From UBA7803 sp036381275 (GTDB taxonomy: Bacteria; Pseudomonadota; Gammaproteobacteria; Pseudomonadales; Azotimanducaceae): DNA of 6,406 nt. Position numbers and translations under genes: made by a program. The notes beneath the pieces are model-generated. The model ran no database searches and was not told where the DNA came from. It was given only the letters and a program-made list of their open reading frames with translations. The stretch lies in the NCBI GenBank assembly GCA_036381275.1, contig DASVDC010000141.1, positions 1 through 6,406 on the forward strand, in the 5' to 3' direction. The first letter of the stretch is position 1. Every line of letters starts with the position of its first letter. Below, one piece after another: positions 1 through 5,050 of this stretch.

Positions 1-324
1 TAGGGTCCTGATCGATTGATTCGGGCCATGTTCCCTCCCGATGCGGGCGAGGTGGATGGTGCCGAGGCGGATGCTGCCGTGCGAGATCGCGCACGCGCAC
101 CGCCGCTGCACGCCTGCGCTGCGGCCGACGGCGCCACCCCGTTCCCGGGCTTTGATTCGGGCGATGTTGCGGACCGTACGCGCGGGAGGAGGCGCCGACT
201 CATGGCCGGCCCACCCTTCGGCATCGGCGTCTCCTCTTCCGGTGACCGGCGTGTGGCCCATGTGGCCGGTCCAGGTGTCCACCCATGTGGAGGGTTCGTA
301 CGGTCTGGAGACGGCTCCTACCGG
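1..324. other. Intergenic or unassigned region downstream of the crotonase gene
   Basis: No recognisable gene is visible here. On the minus strand, downstream of the crotonase stop, two ATG codons follow purine-rich stretches: ATG at 224-222 with GAGGAG six bases upstream, and ATG at 29-27 just after GGGAGGGAAC. They share one frame, which stays open to the window edge. The stretch between them reads as Ala/Ser/Pro/Arg-rich low complexity with third-position GC below that of the real genes nearby, so only the second start (MARINRSG...) looks a plausible gene beginning, and just nine full codons are visible. The crotonase frame also stays open from its stop to base 1, giving a protein I do not recognise. 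An imperfect tandem 15-mer lies at 49-78 and a 9-bp direct repeat CCCATGTGG at 257-265 and 282-290. No tRNA-like fold or obvious promoter was found. Confidence 0.5.
301..323 (-). terminator. Hairpin just after the crotonase stop, possible terminator
   Basis: Read on the minus strand, the bases right after the TGA stop can fold as CGGT-A-GGAG / CCGT loop / CTCC-AG-ACCG, an eight-pair stem with a small internal loop. The position suits a transcription terminator, but no U-rich tract follows, so it is weak as a classical intrinsic terminator. The 5' arm contains GTAGGAGC, which resembles the head of gammaproteobacterial REP units, so it could instead be a decayed REP element. Confidence 0.3.
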
Positions 325-1131
325 TCAGTCGGATTTGCCGAGGCGTCGGAAGCGCGGCGGGCGCTTCTCCATGAAGGCGCGGGCGCCTTCGACCGCGTCG
401 GGGGCGGTGACGAAGCGGTTCTGGCTGGCTTCGGCTTCGATCAGCGCTTCCCCGTAGCCGGTGCCGAGGTGGCGGTAGACGAGGCGCTTCGTTTCCGCGA
501 TCGCGGCGGGCGGTGAGGTGGCCGCGAGACGCACGACATAGTCGCGAGCCGCGTCGAGCAGCTCATCCGGCGGCAACACGCGGTCGACCAGCCCGATCGC
601 CCGGGCCGCTTCGGCGTCGATCCGGTCGCTCATCCACAGCAGGTCCAGCGCGCGGCTGACGCCGCACAGGCGCGGCAGCAGCCAGCTCGAGCCGTGCTCG
701 GCGATCAGGCCGCGCTTCAGGAACACCGTGGTGAAGCTCGCCGCGCTGGAGGCGAAGCGCAGGTCCGACATCAGTGCGAGGATCAGCCCGCCGCCGGCCG
801 CGACGCCGTTCACCGCCGCGATCACCGGCTTCGGTACCTCGAGCAGGTAGCTGAAGATGCCCGGCAGCTCGTCGGGGTCGCGCGCGCTTTCGGCGGTGCC
901 CTGCTCGGTGGTCGCGACCAGCTCGGCGAGATCGAGCCCCGCGCTGAAGCCGCGGCCGTTGCCGGTGATCACGATGCCGACGACCCGCGCGTCGTCCGCC
1001 GCCGTCCGTACCGCGCGGCGGACCTCCGCGAGCGTGCGCCGGGTGAACGCGTTCAGCCGGTCCGGGCGGTTCAGCCGGAGCAGCGCGACCGGATCGTCGA
1101 TCTCGAGGGTGATGTCCTGGTAGTCGGTCAT
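325..1131 (-). CDS. Crotonase-fold enoyl-CoA hydratase/isomerase family protein
   Basis: A 268-residue cytoplasmic protein of the crotonase family, which acts on acyl-CoA thioesters in fatty-acid and related catabolism. The length is usual for single-domain members. The CoA/oxyanion-hole signatures are clear: GFSAGLDL at residues 61-68 and VNGVAAGGG at 107-115. The two acid residues of classical enoyl-CoA hydratase (rat Glu144 and Glu164) align by my reading with Ile117 and Phe137, so ordinary hydration is doubtful. Glu145, in GLIAEHGSSW (141-150), sits where yeast-type delta3-delta2-enoyl-CoA isomerases carry their catalytic Glu, making isomerase-like chemistry possible. The start at 1131 is chosen because MTDYQDITLE begins the family's usual N-terminal strand; the frame stays open further upstream but that part has no crotonase character. 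The Shine-Dalgarno match is weak. The gene is divergent from the TonB-dependent receptor, separated by 311 bases holding an inverted repeat, so co-regulation is possible. The family is certain; the exact reaction is not. Confidence 0.93.
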   Translation of the reverse strand: MTDYQDITLEIDDPVALLRLNRPDRLNAFTRRTLAEVRRAVRTAADDARVVGIVITGNGRGFSAGLDLAELVATTEQGTAESARDPDELPGIFSYLLEVPKPVIAAVNGVAAGGGLILALMSDLRFASSAASFTTVFLKRGLIAEHGSSWLLPRLCGVSRALDLLWMSDRIDAEAARAIGLVDRVLPPDELLDAARDYVVRLAATSPPAAIAETKRLVYRHLGTGYGEALIEAEASQNRFVTAPDAVEGARAFMEKRPPRFRRLGKSD

Positions 1132-1204
1132 CGGGTTATCTTGCCAGGGAACCGTCCGCCTCGGCCAGCGATCGGCCCCTCGATCGACGCAGCGACTTCG
1201 TGGA

Positions 1205-1230
1205 GCGTCTTGTCGATGTAAACAAGACGC
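1205..1230. promoter_or_regulatory. Perfect 9-bp inverted repeat, candidate operator
   Basis: GCGTCTTGT at 1205-1213 is repeated exactly in inverted form as ACAAGACGC at 1222-1230, with an 8-bp AT-richer spacer. The arm centres are 17 bp apart, close to two helical turns, as expected for a dimeric repressor such as a TetR-family regulator. It lies 74 bp upstream of the crotonase start and 213 bp upstream of the receptor start, in the shared divergent region. No regulator gene is in the window, so the binding protein is unknown. An RNA hairpin is the alternative reading. Confidence 0.5.
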
Positions 1231-1279
1231 GTCACAGAAAGTAGCTTGCCGATCCGTGTCCGATCTTTTTGAAACGCGT

Positions 1280-1308
1280 TTGAACCCGCGCGCAAACGGG
1301 TGCAGGAT
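1280..1308 (+). promoter_or_regulatory. Weak sigma70-like promoter candidate for the receptor gene
   Basis: TTGAAC at 1280-1285 and CAGGAT at 1303-1308 are separated by 17 bases, the preferred sigma70 spacing, but match the -35 and -10 consensus only partly (four and three of six). A T-tract lies just upstream at 1266-1270, and two TTTGAA copies at 1268-1273 and 1279-1284 are offset by 11 bp, one helical turn. If correct, transcription would start near 1315 and give a leader of about 125 bases. Confidence 0.25.
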
Positions 1309-1318
1309 TCCGGTCCGC

Positions 1319-1417
1319 CCCGGCCGTGAATGGGAGACTCGGCCGGGTGTCGGACGCGCGGGCAGTCCGGTCCGCGCACTGGGGAGGCGGTCGACCTTCC
1401 GCTCCGGTGTTTCACCG
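1319..1417 (+). promoter_or_regulatory. Structured 5' leader of the receptor gene: three stem-loops
   Basis: Three separate hairpins can form upstream of the ribosome binding site. The first pairs CCCGGCCG (1319-1326) with CGGCCGGG (1340-1347), a perfect 8-bp stem with a 13-base loop. The second pairs GCGCGGGC (1356-1363) with GTCCGCGC (1370-1377), eight pairs including one G-U, with a 6-base loop. The third pairs CGGTG (1405-1409) with CACCG (1413-1417) around TTT, ending 12 bases before the Shine-Dalgarno. GC-rich DNA makes chance stems common, so regulation by this leader is inference. No known riboswitch class is matched convincingly. Confidence 0.3.
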
Positions 1418-1429
1418 AGAAACATCATC

Positions 1430-1438
1430 AGGGGAGAG
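1430..1438 (+). promoter_or_regulatory. Ribosome binding site setting the receptor start
   Basis: AGGGGAGAG lies four bases before the ATG at 1443 (seven if only AGGGGA pairs). It is the only strong Shine-Dalgarno in the leader and places the start directly before a signal peptide, ruling out the in-frame ATG at 1326. Confidence 0.7.
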
Positions 1439-1442
1439 ACCT

Positions 1443-4097
1443 ATGAATATCCGATTCGGACCTTCGGCCGGGTCACGACCCGTGGTCCCGGCTGCGTTCG
1501 CGTCTGCGTGCGTTCTTCTGGTGCCGATCAGTTCGGTCACCGCTGCCGCTCCCGAGCAGGCAGCGAGCCGACGGACGATCGAGGAGATCGTGGTGACGGC
1601 GCAGAAGCGCGAAGAGAGCATCAACGAGGTCGGCATGTCGATCGACGCAGCCACCGGCGATCGGCTGAACGAGCTCGGCATCACCGAGCCGGCGGAGCTG
1701 TACAAGGTGGTCTCCGGCTTCAATTCCAACGTCACCTACTACGGCACCACGATCTACACGATCCGCGGCGTCGGCTTCCAGGACACCGCGCTCGCGTCGA
1801 GCCCGACGGTCAGCGTTTACCTGGACGAGATGCCGCTGCCGTACTCGGTGATGACTCAGGGCGTCACGCTGGACCTGCAGCGGGTGGAGGCGCTGAAGGG
1901 CCCGCAGGGGACGCTGTTCGGACAGAACGCGACCGGCGGCGCGGTGAACTACATCGCGAACAAGCCGACGGAGACGTTCGAGGCCGGCGTGGAAGGCGCT
2001 TTCGGGCGCTTCGAGACCATCGATCTGCAGGGTTTCGTCAGCGGCCCGATCACCGAGTCGCTGAGGTATCGGGTGGCCGCGCGGGCGATCAACTCGAGCG
2101 GCTGGCAGAAGCGCTACACGGATCCGGAGTCGCACCCGGCGGATCCGTACTGGAACGAGCTGGACGGCATCGCACCCGATAGAGAGTACGAGTTCGACGA
2201 CGAGGCGGGCGACCAGGACTTCGTGACCTGGCGGGCCGCGCTGCTGTTCGAGCCGACGGATCGGGTGAGCGCGCTGCTGACCGGCACGGGCTTCCGGGAC
2301 GAAGGCGATTCGCAGCGCCCGCAGCTCTTCGGCTTCGCGACGTTGAACCCGGTCAATCCGCTGAATCCGCTGGTCGCGAACTATCCGTTCGCGCCGCGCG
2401 ACAACCGTTACGCCGACTGGGGTCCGTGCGTGAACGTGGTGGGCGGTACCGAATCGAACGTGTTCGGATTCCGCCCGGGACCGGGGCAGTACACGGTCAC
2501 GCAGGTCGACCCGGACGGAAACGCGTTGAACCTGAACAATCGGCGCTACGACAACTGTGAGCCTGCCTCGAAGGACAACGACTACTACTCGGCGTCGCTG
2601 CGGCTCGACATCGATCTCACCGAGACCATCACGCTGACGTCGCTGACCAGCTATGCCAAGTTCGATCGCGATCAGCGCCTCGAGAGCGACGGCACGATCT
2701 ACCAGGACTACGAGTCGTTCCAGACCGGCTACATCAAGGACTGGTTCCAGGAGCTGCGCCTCGCGGGAACCTTCGCCGGCCGAGGGAACTGGGTCGTCGG
2801 CGCCAACTACGAGGACACCGAAACCTGGGACAGCTTCCTGCAGTCGTACGGCATTTCCTCCGCCGTTCCGACCCAGGTGTTCAACCGCATCCCGCTCGGA
2901 CCGACCAACCCGAACAGCCGGCAGAGCATCGAGACCTGGGCTGTGTTCGGCAACATCGACTTCCCGCTGACCGAAACGCTGATCGCGCAGGTCGGCCTGC
3001 GGTACACCGAGCAGACCCGGGATCACCGCGGCTGCGGCAACGACGGGGGCGACGGCAGCTGGGCCGACATCTCGGTCGAGATCCAGCAGCTCCTGCAACT
3101 GCTCAACAACGGCGCGATCACGTCGTTCGTCGATGCCGGTCCGGGGAACTGCGGAACCACTGGTCCGGCGCCGGATTACGCACCGATACCGGAAGGCTTC
3201 ACGTCCGAGCTGGACGAGGACAACACCTCGTGGCGGATCGGCTTGAACTGGTTCTTCGCGGAAGGAAAGATGCTGTACGGCAACATCCGCAAGGGCTACA
3301 AGTCCGGCAGCTTCCCGACCGTGGCGACTTCGGCGTCGATCCAGCTCGAGCCGGCCGTGCAGGAGGAGCTGCTCGCCTACGAGATCGGCACGAAAATGGG
3401 CCTGCTCGACGGCACGCTGCAGTTGAACGCCGCGGCGTTCTACTACGACTACACCGACAAGCAGGTGCTCGGCGCGATCAACGATCCCATCTTCGGTTCG
3501 CTGCCGGCGCTGGTGAACGTGCCGGAATCCGAAGTGATCGGCGCGGAAGTGGCGATCGAGTGGTATCCGATCGATGGGCTGCGCATCGCGCCGTCGGTGA
3601 GCTACGCCGACAGCGAGGTCACGGGCGAGTTCCGCAACTTCGACCCCTACTTCCTCCTCGGGATCAACGAGGGCGACAAGGACTTCTCCGGGCAGTCGTT
3701 CCCGAACGCGCCGAAATGGACGGGCAACTTCGACGTTCAATACGAGTGGCGGCTCGCGAACGAGCTGGTTCCGTTCGTCGGTGCGAACGTGAACTATCAG
3801 AGTGAAACGCGCGCGTTCTTCTACGACCGATGCGAAGAGCCGGACCGGACCTGTACCCCCGAGGTGCATCCGTTCCTGGTCGGCAACCACGAGCTGATCA
3901 TCAACGAGCGGGCGCTCGTCGATCTGCGCGCGGGGGTCGCGTCGGCGGACGGTACCTGGCAGGTGTACGCGTGGGGCCGCAACGTCACCGACAAGCACTA
4001 CTGGAACCAGGCTCAGCACGTGAACGACGTGCTGCTGCGCTACACCGGCATGCCGCGGACATACGGCGTGACCGCGAGCTATCGGTTCGGCGGCTGA
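1443..4097 (+). CDS. TonB-dependent outer-membrane receptor
   Basis: An 884-residue TonB-dependent transporter, a 22-strand outer-membrane barrel with an internal plug that imports a ligand using energy relayed by TonB-ExbBD. Residues 1-36 form a signal peptide with a hydrophobic core near 17-33 and an Ala-rich cleavage site (VTAAA, 32-36). A TonB-box-like EEIVVTA follows at 47-53, then the plug at about 55-175, with the hallmark VEALKGPQGTLFGQNATGGA at 148-167. The rest is the beta-barrel, closing with YGVTASYRF at 874-882 and two extra glycines. No N-terminal FecA-type signalling domain is present, so sigma/anti-sigma surface signalling is unlikely. The mature part has six cysteines spaced as three local pairs (329/372, 531/570, 797/804), probably loop disulfides. 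The type (EEIVVTAQKRE box, RGVG in the plug) is common in expanded receptor families of Sphingomonas-like and marine proteobacteria; the substrate could be a siderophore, oligosaccharide, steroid or other hydrophobic compound and cannot be decided here. The divergent crotonase gene weakly favours a catabolic carbon source. Confidence 0.96.
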   Translation: MNIRFGPSAGSRPVVPAAFASACVLLVPISSVTAAAPEQAASRRTIEEIVVTAQKREESINEVGMSIDAATGDRLNELGITEPAELYKVVSGFNSNVTYYGTTIYTIRGVGFQDTALASSPTVSVYLDEMPLPYSVMTQGVTLDLQRVEALKGPQGTLFGQNATGGAVNYIANKPTETFEAGVEGAFGRFETIDLQGFVSGPITESLRYRVAARAINSSGWQKRYTDPESHPADPYWNELDGIAPDREYEFDDEAGDQDFVTWRAALLFEPTDRVSALLTGTGFRDEGDSQRPQLFGFATLNPVNPLNPLVANYPFAPRDNRYADWGPCVNVVGGTESNVFGFRPGPGQYTVTQVDPDGNALNLNNRRYDNCEPASKDNDYYSASLRLDIDLTETITLTSLTSYAKFDRDQRLESDGTIYQDYESFQTGYIKDWFQELRLAGTFAGRGNWVVGANYEDTETWDSFLQSYGISSAVPTQVFNRIPLGPTNPNSRQSIETWAVFGNIDFPLTETLIAQVGLRYTEQTRDHRGCGNDGGDGSWADISVEIQQLLQLLNNGAITSFVDAGPGNCGTTGPAPDYAPIPEGFTSELDEDNTSWRIGLNWFFAEGKMLYGNIRKGYKSGSFPTVATSASIQLEPAVQEELLAYEIGTKMGLLDGTLQLNAAAFYYDYTDKQVLGAINDPIFGSLPALVNVPESEVIGAEVAIEWYPIDGLRIAPSVSYADSEVTGEFRNFDPYFLLGINEGDKDFSGQSFPNAPKWTGNFDVQYEWRLANELVPFVGANVNYQSETRAFFYDRCEEPDRTCTPEVHPFLVGNHELIINERALVDLRAGVASADGTWQVYAWGRNVTDKHYWNQAQHVNDVLLRYTGMPRTYGVTASYRFGG

Positions 4098-4103
4098 CGG
4101 CAC

Positions 4104-4163
4104 TGTGGAAGCGGCCTTCGGCCGCGATCGACGCTTCGTTCGCGGCCGGAGGCCGCTCCCACA
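4104..4163. repeat. REPIN-like pair of inverted REP units
   Basis: Two 23-base units face each other: GTGGAAGCGGCCTTCGGCCGCGA (written here as head GTGGAAGC plus hairpin and tail) at 4105-4127, and an inverted copy at 4140-4162 whose reverse complement differs at only two positions. A 12-base spacer separates them, and one more flanking base on each side pairs. Each unit carries its own short hairpin (GCGGCC/GGCCGC at 4111-4125 and 4142-4156), while the two units can also pair with each other into a long cruciform. This is the architecture of gammaproteobacterial REP doublets moved by RAYT tyrosine transposases. It begins seven bases after the receptor stop and may also stabilise or end that transcript. 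No RAYT gene is in the window. Confidence 0.75.
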
Positions 4164-4165
4164 CT

Positions 4166-4188
4166 CTGGAAGCTCCAGTAGCTTCCGG
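4166..4188 (+). terminator. Hairpin after the REP doublet, possible terminator
   Basis: GGAAGCT (4168-4174) pairs perfectly with AGCTTCC (4180-4186) around a CCAGT loop, and the stem extends by a T-G and a C-G pair to 4166-4188. No T-tract follows, so classical intrinsic termination is doubtful. A shorter competing stem CTGGA/TCCAG (4166-4170 with 4174-4178) uses the same 5' arm. It lies between the receptor gene and the ybhP operon, where a terminator would be expected. Confidence 0.35.
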
Positions 4189-4202
4189 AAACTGGCTCGG
4201 CC

Positions 4203-4254
4203 CTTGCATCGGCGGACGCCGTGGTCGGGAACGGCATGCGGACGATGCAGGAGG
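4203..4254 (+). promoter_or_regulatory. ybhP: Possible folded leader and ribosome binding site of ybhP
   Basis: CTTGCATCG (4203-4211) can pair with CGATGCAGG (4243-4251), nine pairs including one T-G, enclosing an inner stem GCCGT/ACGGC (4218-4222 with 4231-4235). The outer stem covers the first half of the Shine-Dalgarno AGGAGG at 4249-4254, and could therefore limit translation of the operon. The Shine-Dalgarno ends only one base before the ATG, much closer than usual. I found no convincing -35/-10 pair in this gap. Confidence 0.3.
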
Positions 4255-4255
4255 C

Positions 4256-5050
4256 ATGAGCGACATCGAGCGGCCGCTCCGCAGGCCTGAGCCCGCCGCC
4301 GCGGTCCGGACGGTGCGCGTGCTCACGGTGAACACGCACAAGGGCTTCACACCGCTGAACCGCCGTTTCATCCTGCCGGAGCTGCGCAAGGCCGTGCGCG
4401 CCACCGATGCCGACGTGGTATTCCTGCAGGAAGTGCTCGGCTCCCACGCGCGCCACGCACGCCGCCTGCTGGACTGGCCGAAGGTACCGCACTACGAGTT
4501 CCTCGCCGACGAGATCTGGCCGGCGTTTGCCTACGGACGCAATGCGGTGTATCCCGACGGACACCACGGCAACGCGCTGCTGTCCAAATATCCGATCGCC
4601 GATCACGACAACCTGGACGTGTCGATGAGCGAGGGCGAGAAGCGCGGCCTGCTGCACTGCGTGCTGGATCTGCCGGGACGGGCGGCGGCGCTGCACGTGA
4701 TCTGCGTGCACTTCGGGCTGACCGAAGGGCACCGCCTGGCGCAGACGCGGCTCCTGTGTGAACGGCTGCGGGACGCGGTGCCCGCGGACGCACCGCTGGT
4801 GGTGGCCGGCGACTTCAACGACTGGCGTCTGTCCGCGCACGGCGTGCTGTCGACGACGTGCCGGCTTCGGGAGGCGTTCGCCGAGCTGCAGCGCGAGGTG
4901 CCGAAGACCTTCCCGGCGCGCTGGCCGCTCTTGCGGCTGGACCGTGTGTACCTGCGCAACGCTGAGCCTCGGCGCGCCGACGTGCTGTCGGCCCGCCCGT
5001 GGTCGCACTTGTCCGATCACACCCCGCTGTCGGTGGAGGTGGCGCTGTGA
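4256..5050 (+). CDS. ybhP: YbhP-like endonuclease/exonuclease/phosphatase family hydrolase
   Basis: A 264-residue protein of the EEP superfamily (DNase I/sphingomyelinase/inositol-phosphatase fold), metal-dependent phosphodiester or phosphomonoester hydrolases. The motif set is complete: metal-site Asn26 in LTVNTHKG (23-30), Glu59 in FLQEV, HHGNALLSKYP (103-113), EKRG at 128-131, His152 in CVHFGL, Asp186/Asn188 in AGDFNDW, Asp229 in LDRVYL, and the catalytic Asp254-His255 in LSDHTPL. It matches E. coli YbhP closely as I remember it, including the NRRFILPEL (35-43) and FLADEIWPAFAYGRNAVYP (82-100) regions, and is similar in length. It carries about 20 extra Pro/Arg/Ala-rich residues before the first strand and no signal peptide, so it is probably cytoplasmic. 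It overlaps clsB by four bases (GTGA), implying translational coupling. The substrate of YbhP has, to my knowledge, not been established; its neighbours suggest a phospholipid-related one. Family assignment is firm, function is inference. Confidence 0.95.
   Translation: MSDIERPLRRPEPAAAVRTVRVLTVNTHKGFTPLNRRFILPELRKAVRATDADVVFLQEVLGSHARHARRLLDWPKVPHYEFLADEIWPAFAYGRNAVYPDGHHGNALLSKYPIADHDNLDVSMSEGEKRGLLHCVLDLPGRAAALHVICVHFGLTEGHRLAQTRLLCERLRDAVPADAPLVVAGDFNDWRLSAHGVLSTTCRLREAFAELQREVPKTFPARWPLLRLDRVYLRNAEPRRADVLSARPWSHLSDHTPLSVEVAL

Noticed and set aside
257..290. 9-bp direct repeat CCCATGTGG, two copies 25 bp apart
   Set aside because: Too short and not tied to any nearby start on either strand to be called an operator.
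16..516. Plus-strand open frames over the left edge
   Set aside because: They run into the 3' end of the crotonase gene on the other strand, lack a Shine-Dalgarno at the start and read as low-complexity Ala/Arg/Gly.
1169..1186. Two CGATCG palindromes separated by six bases
   Set aside because: CGATCG is frequent throughout this GC-rich window, so a pair carries little weight.
1329..1390. Faint resemblance to a cobalamin riboswitch core (GGGAGAC... CCGCGCACTGGGG)
   Set aside because: The AGCC-GGA-ACCTGCC B12 box is not present before the receptor start and the element spacing does not fit; the likeness is probably due to GC-rich composition.
1132..1428. N-terminal extension of the crotonase by 99 codons
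   Set aside because: The frame happens to be open, but the extra part is Arg-rich, unlike crotonases, and would swallow the inverted repeat and intergenic region.
1326..1442. N-terminal extension of the receptor to the ATG at 1326
   Set aside because: It would bury the signal peptide 39 residues inside the protein; the ATG at 1443 has a strong Shine-Dalgarno.
1473..4103. 876-codon open frame antisense to the receptor gene
   Set aside because: It mirrors a real gene with strong codon bias; the translation is Arg/Val/Asp-rich with no recognisable domain and the opposite strand encodes a complete receptor.
3830..4255. Upstream extension of ybhP through the receptor 3' end
   Set aside because: It would overlap 268 bases of the receptor in another frame and translate the REP element; similarity to YbhP begins only after 4256.
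4079..5020. 313-codon open frame antisense to ybhP
   Set aside because: Shadow frame with biased composition; ybhP motifs on the sense strand are complete.
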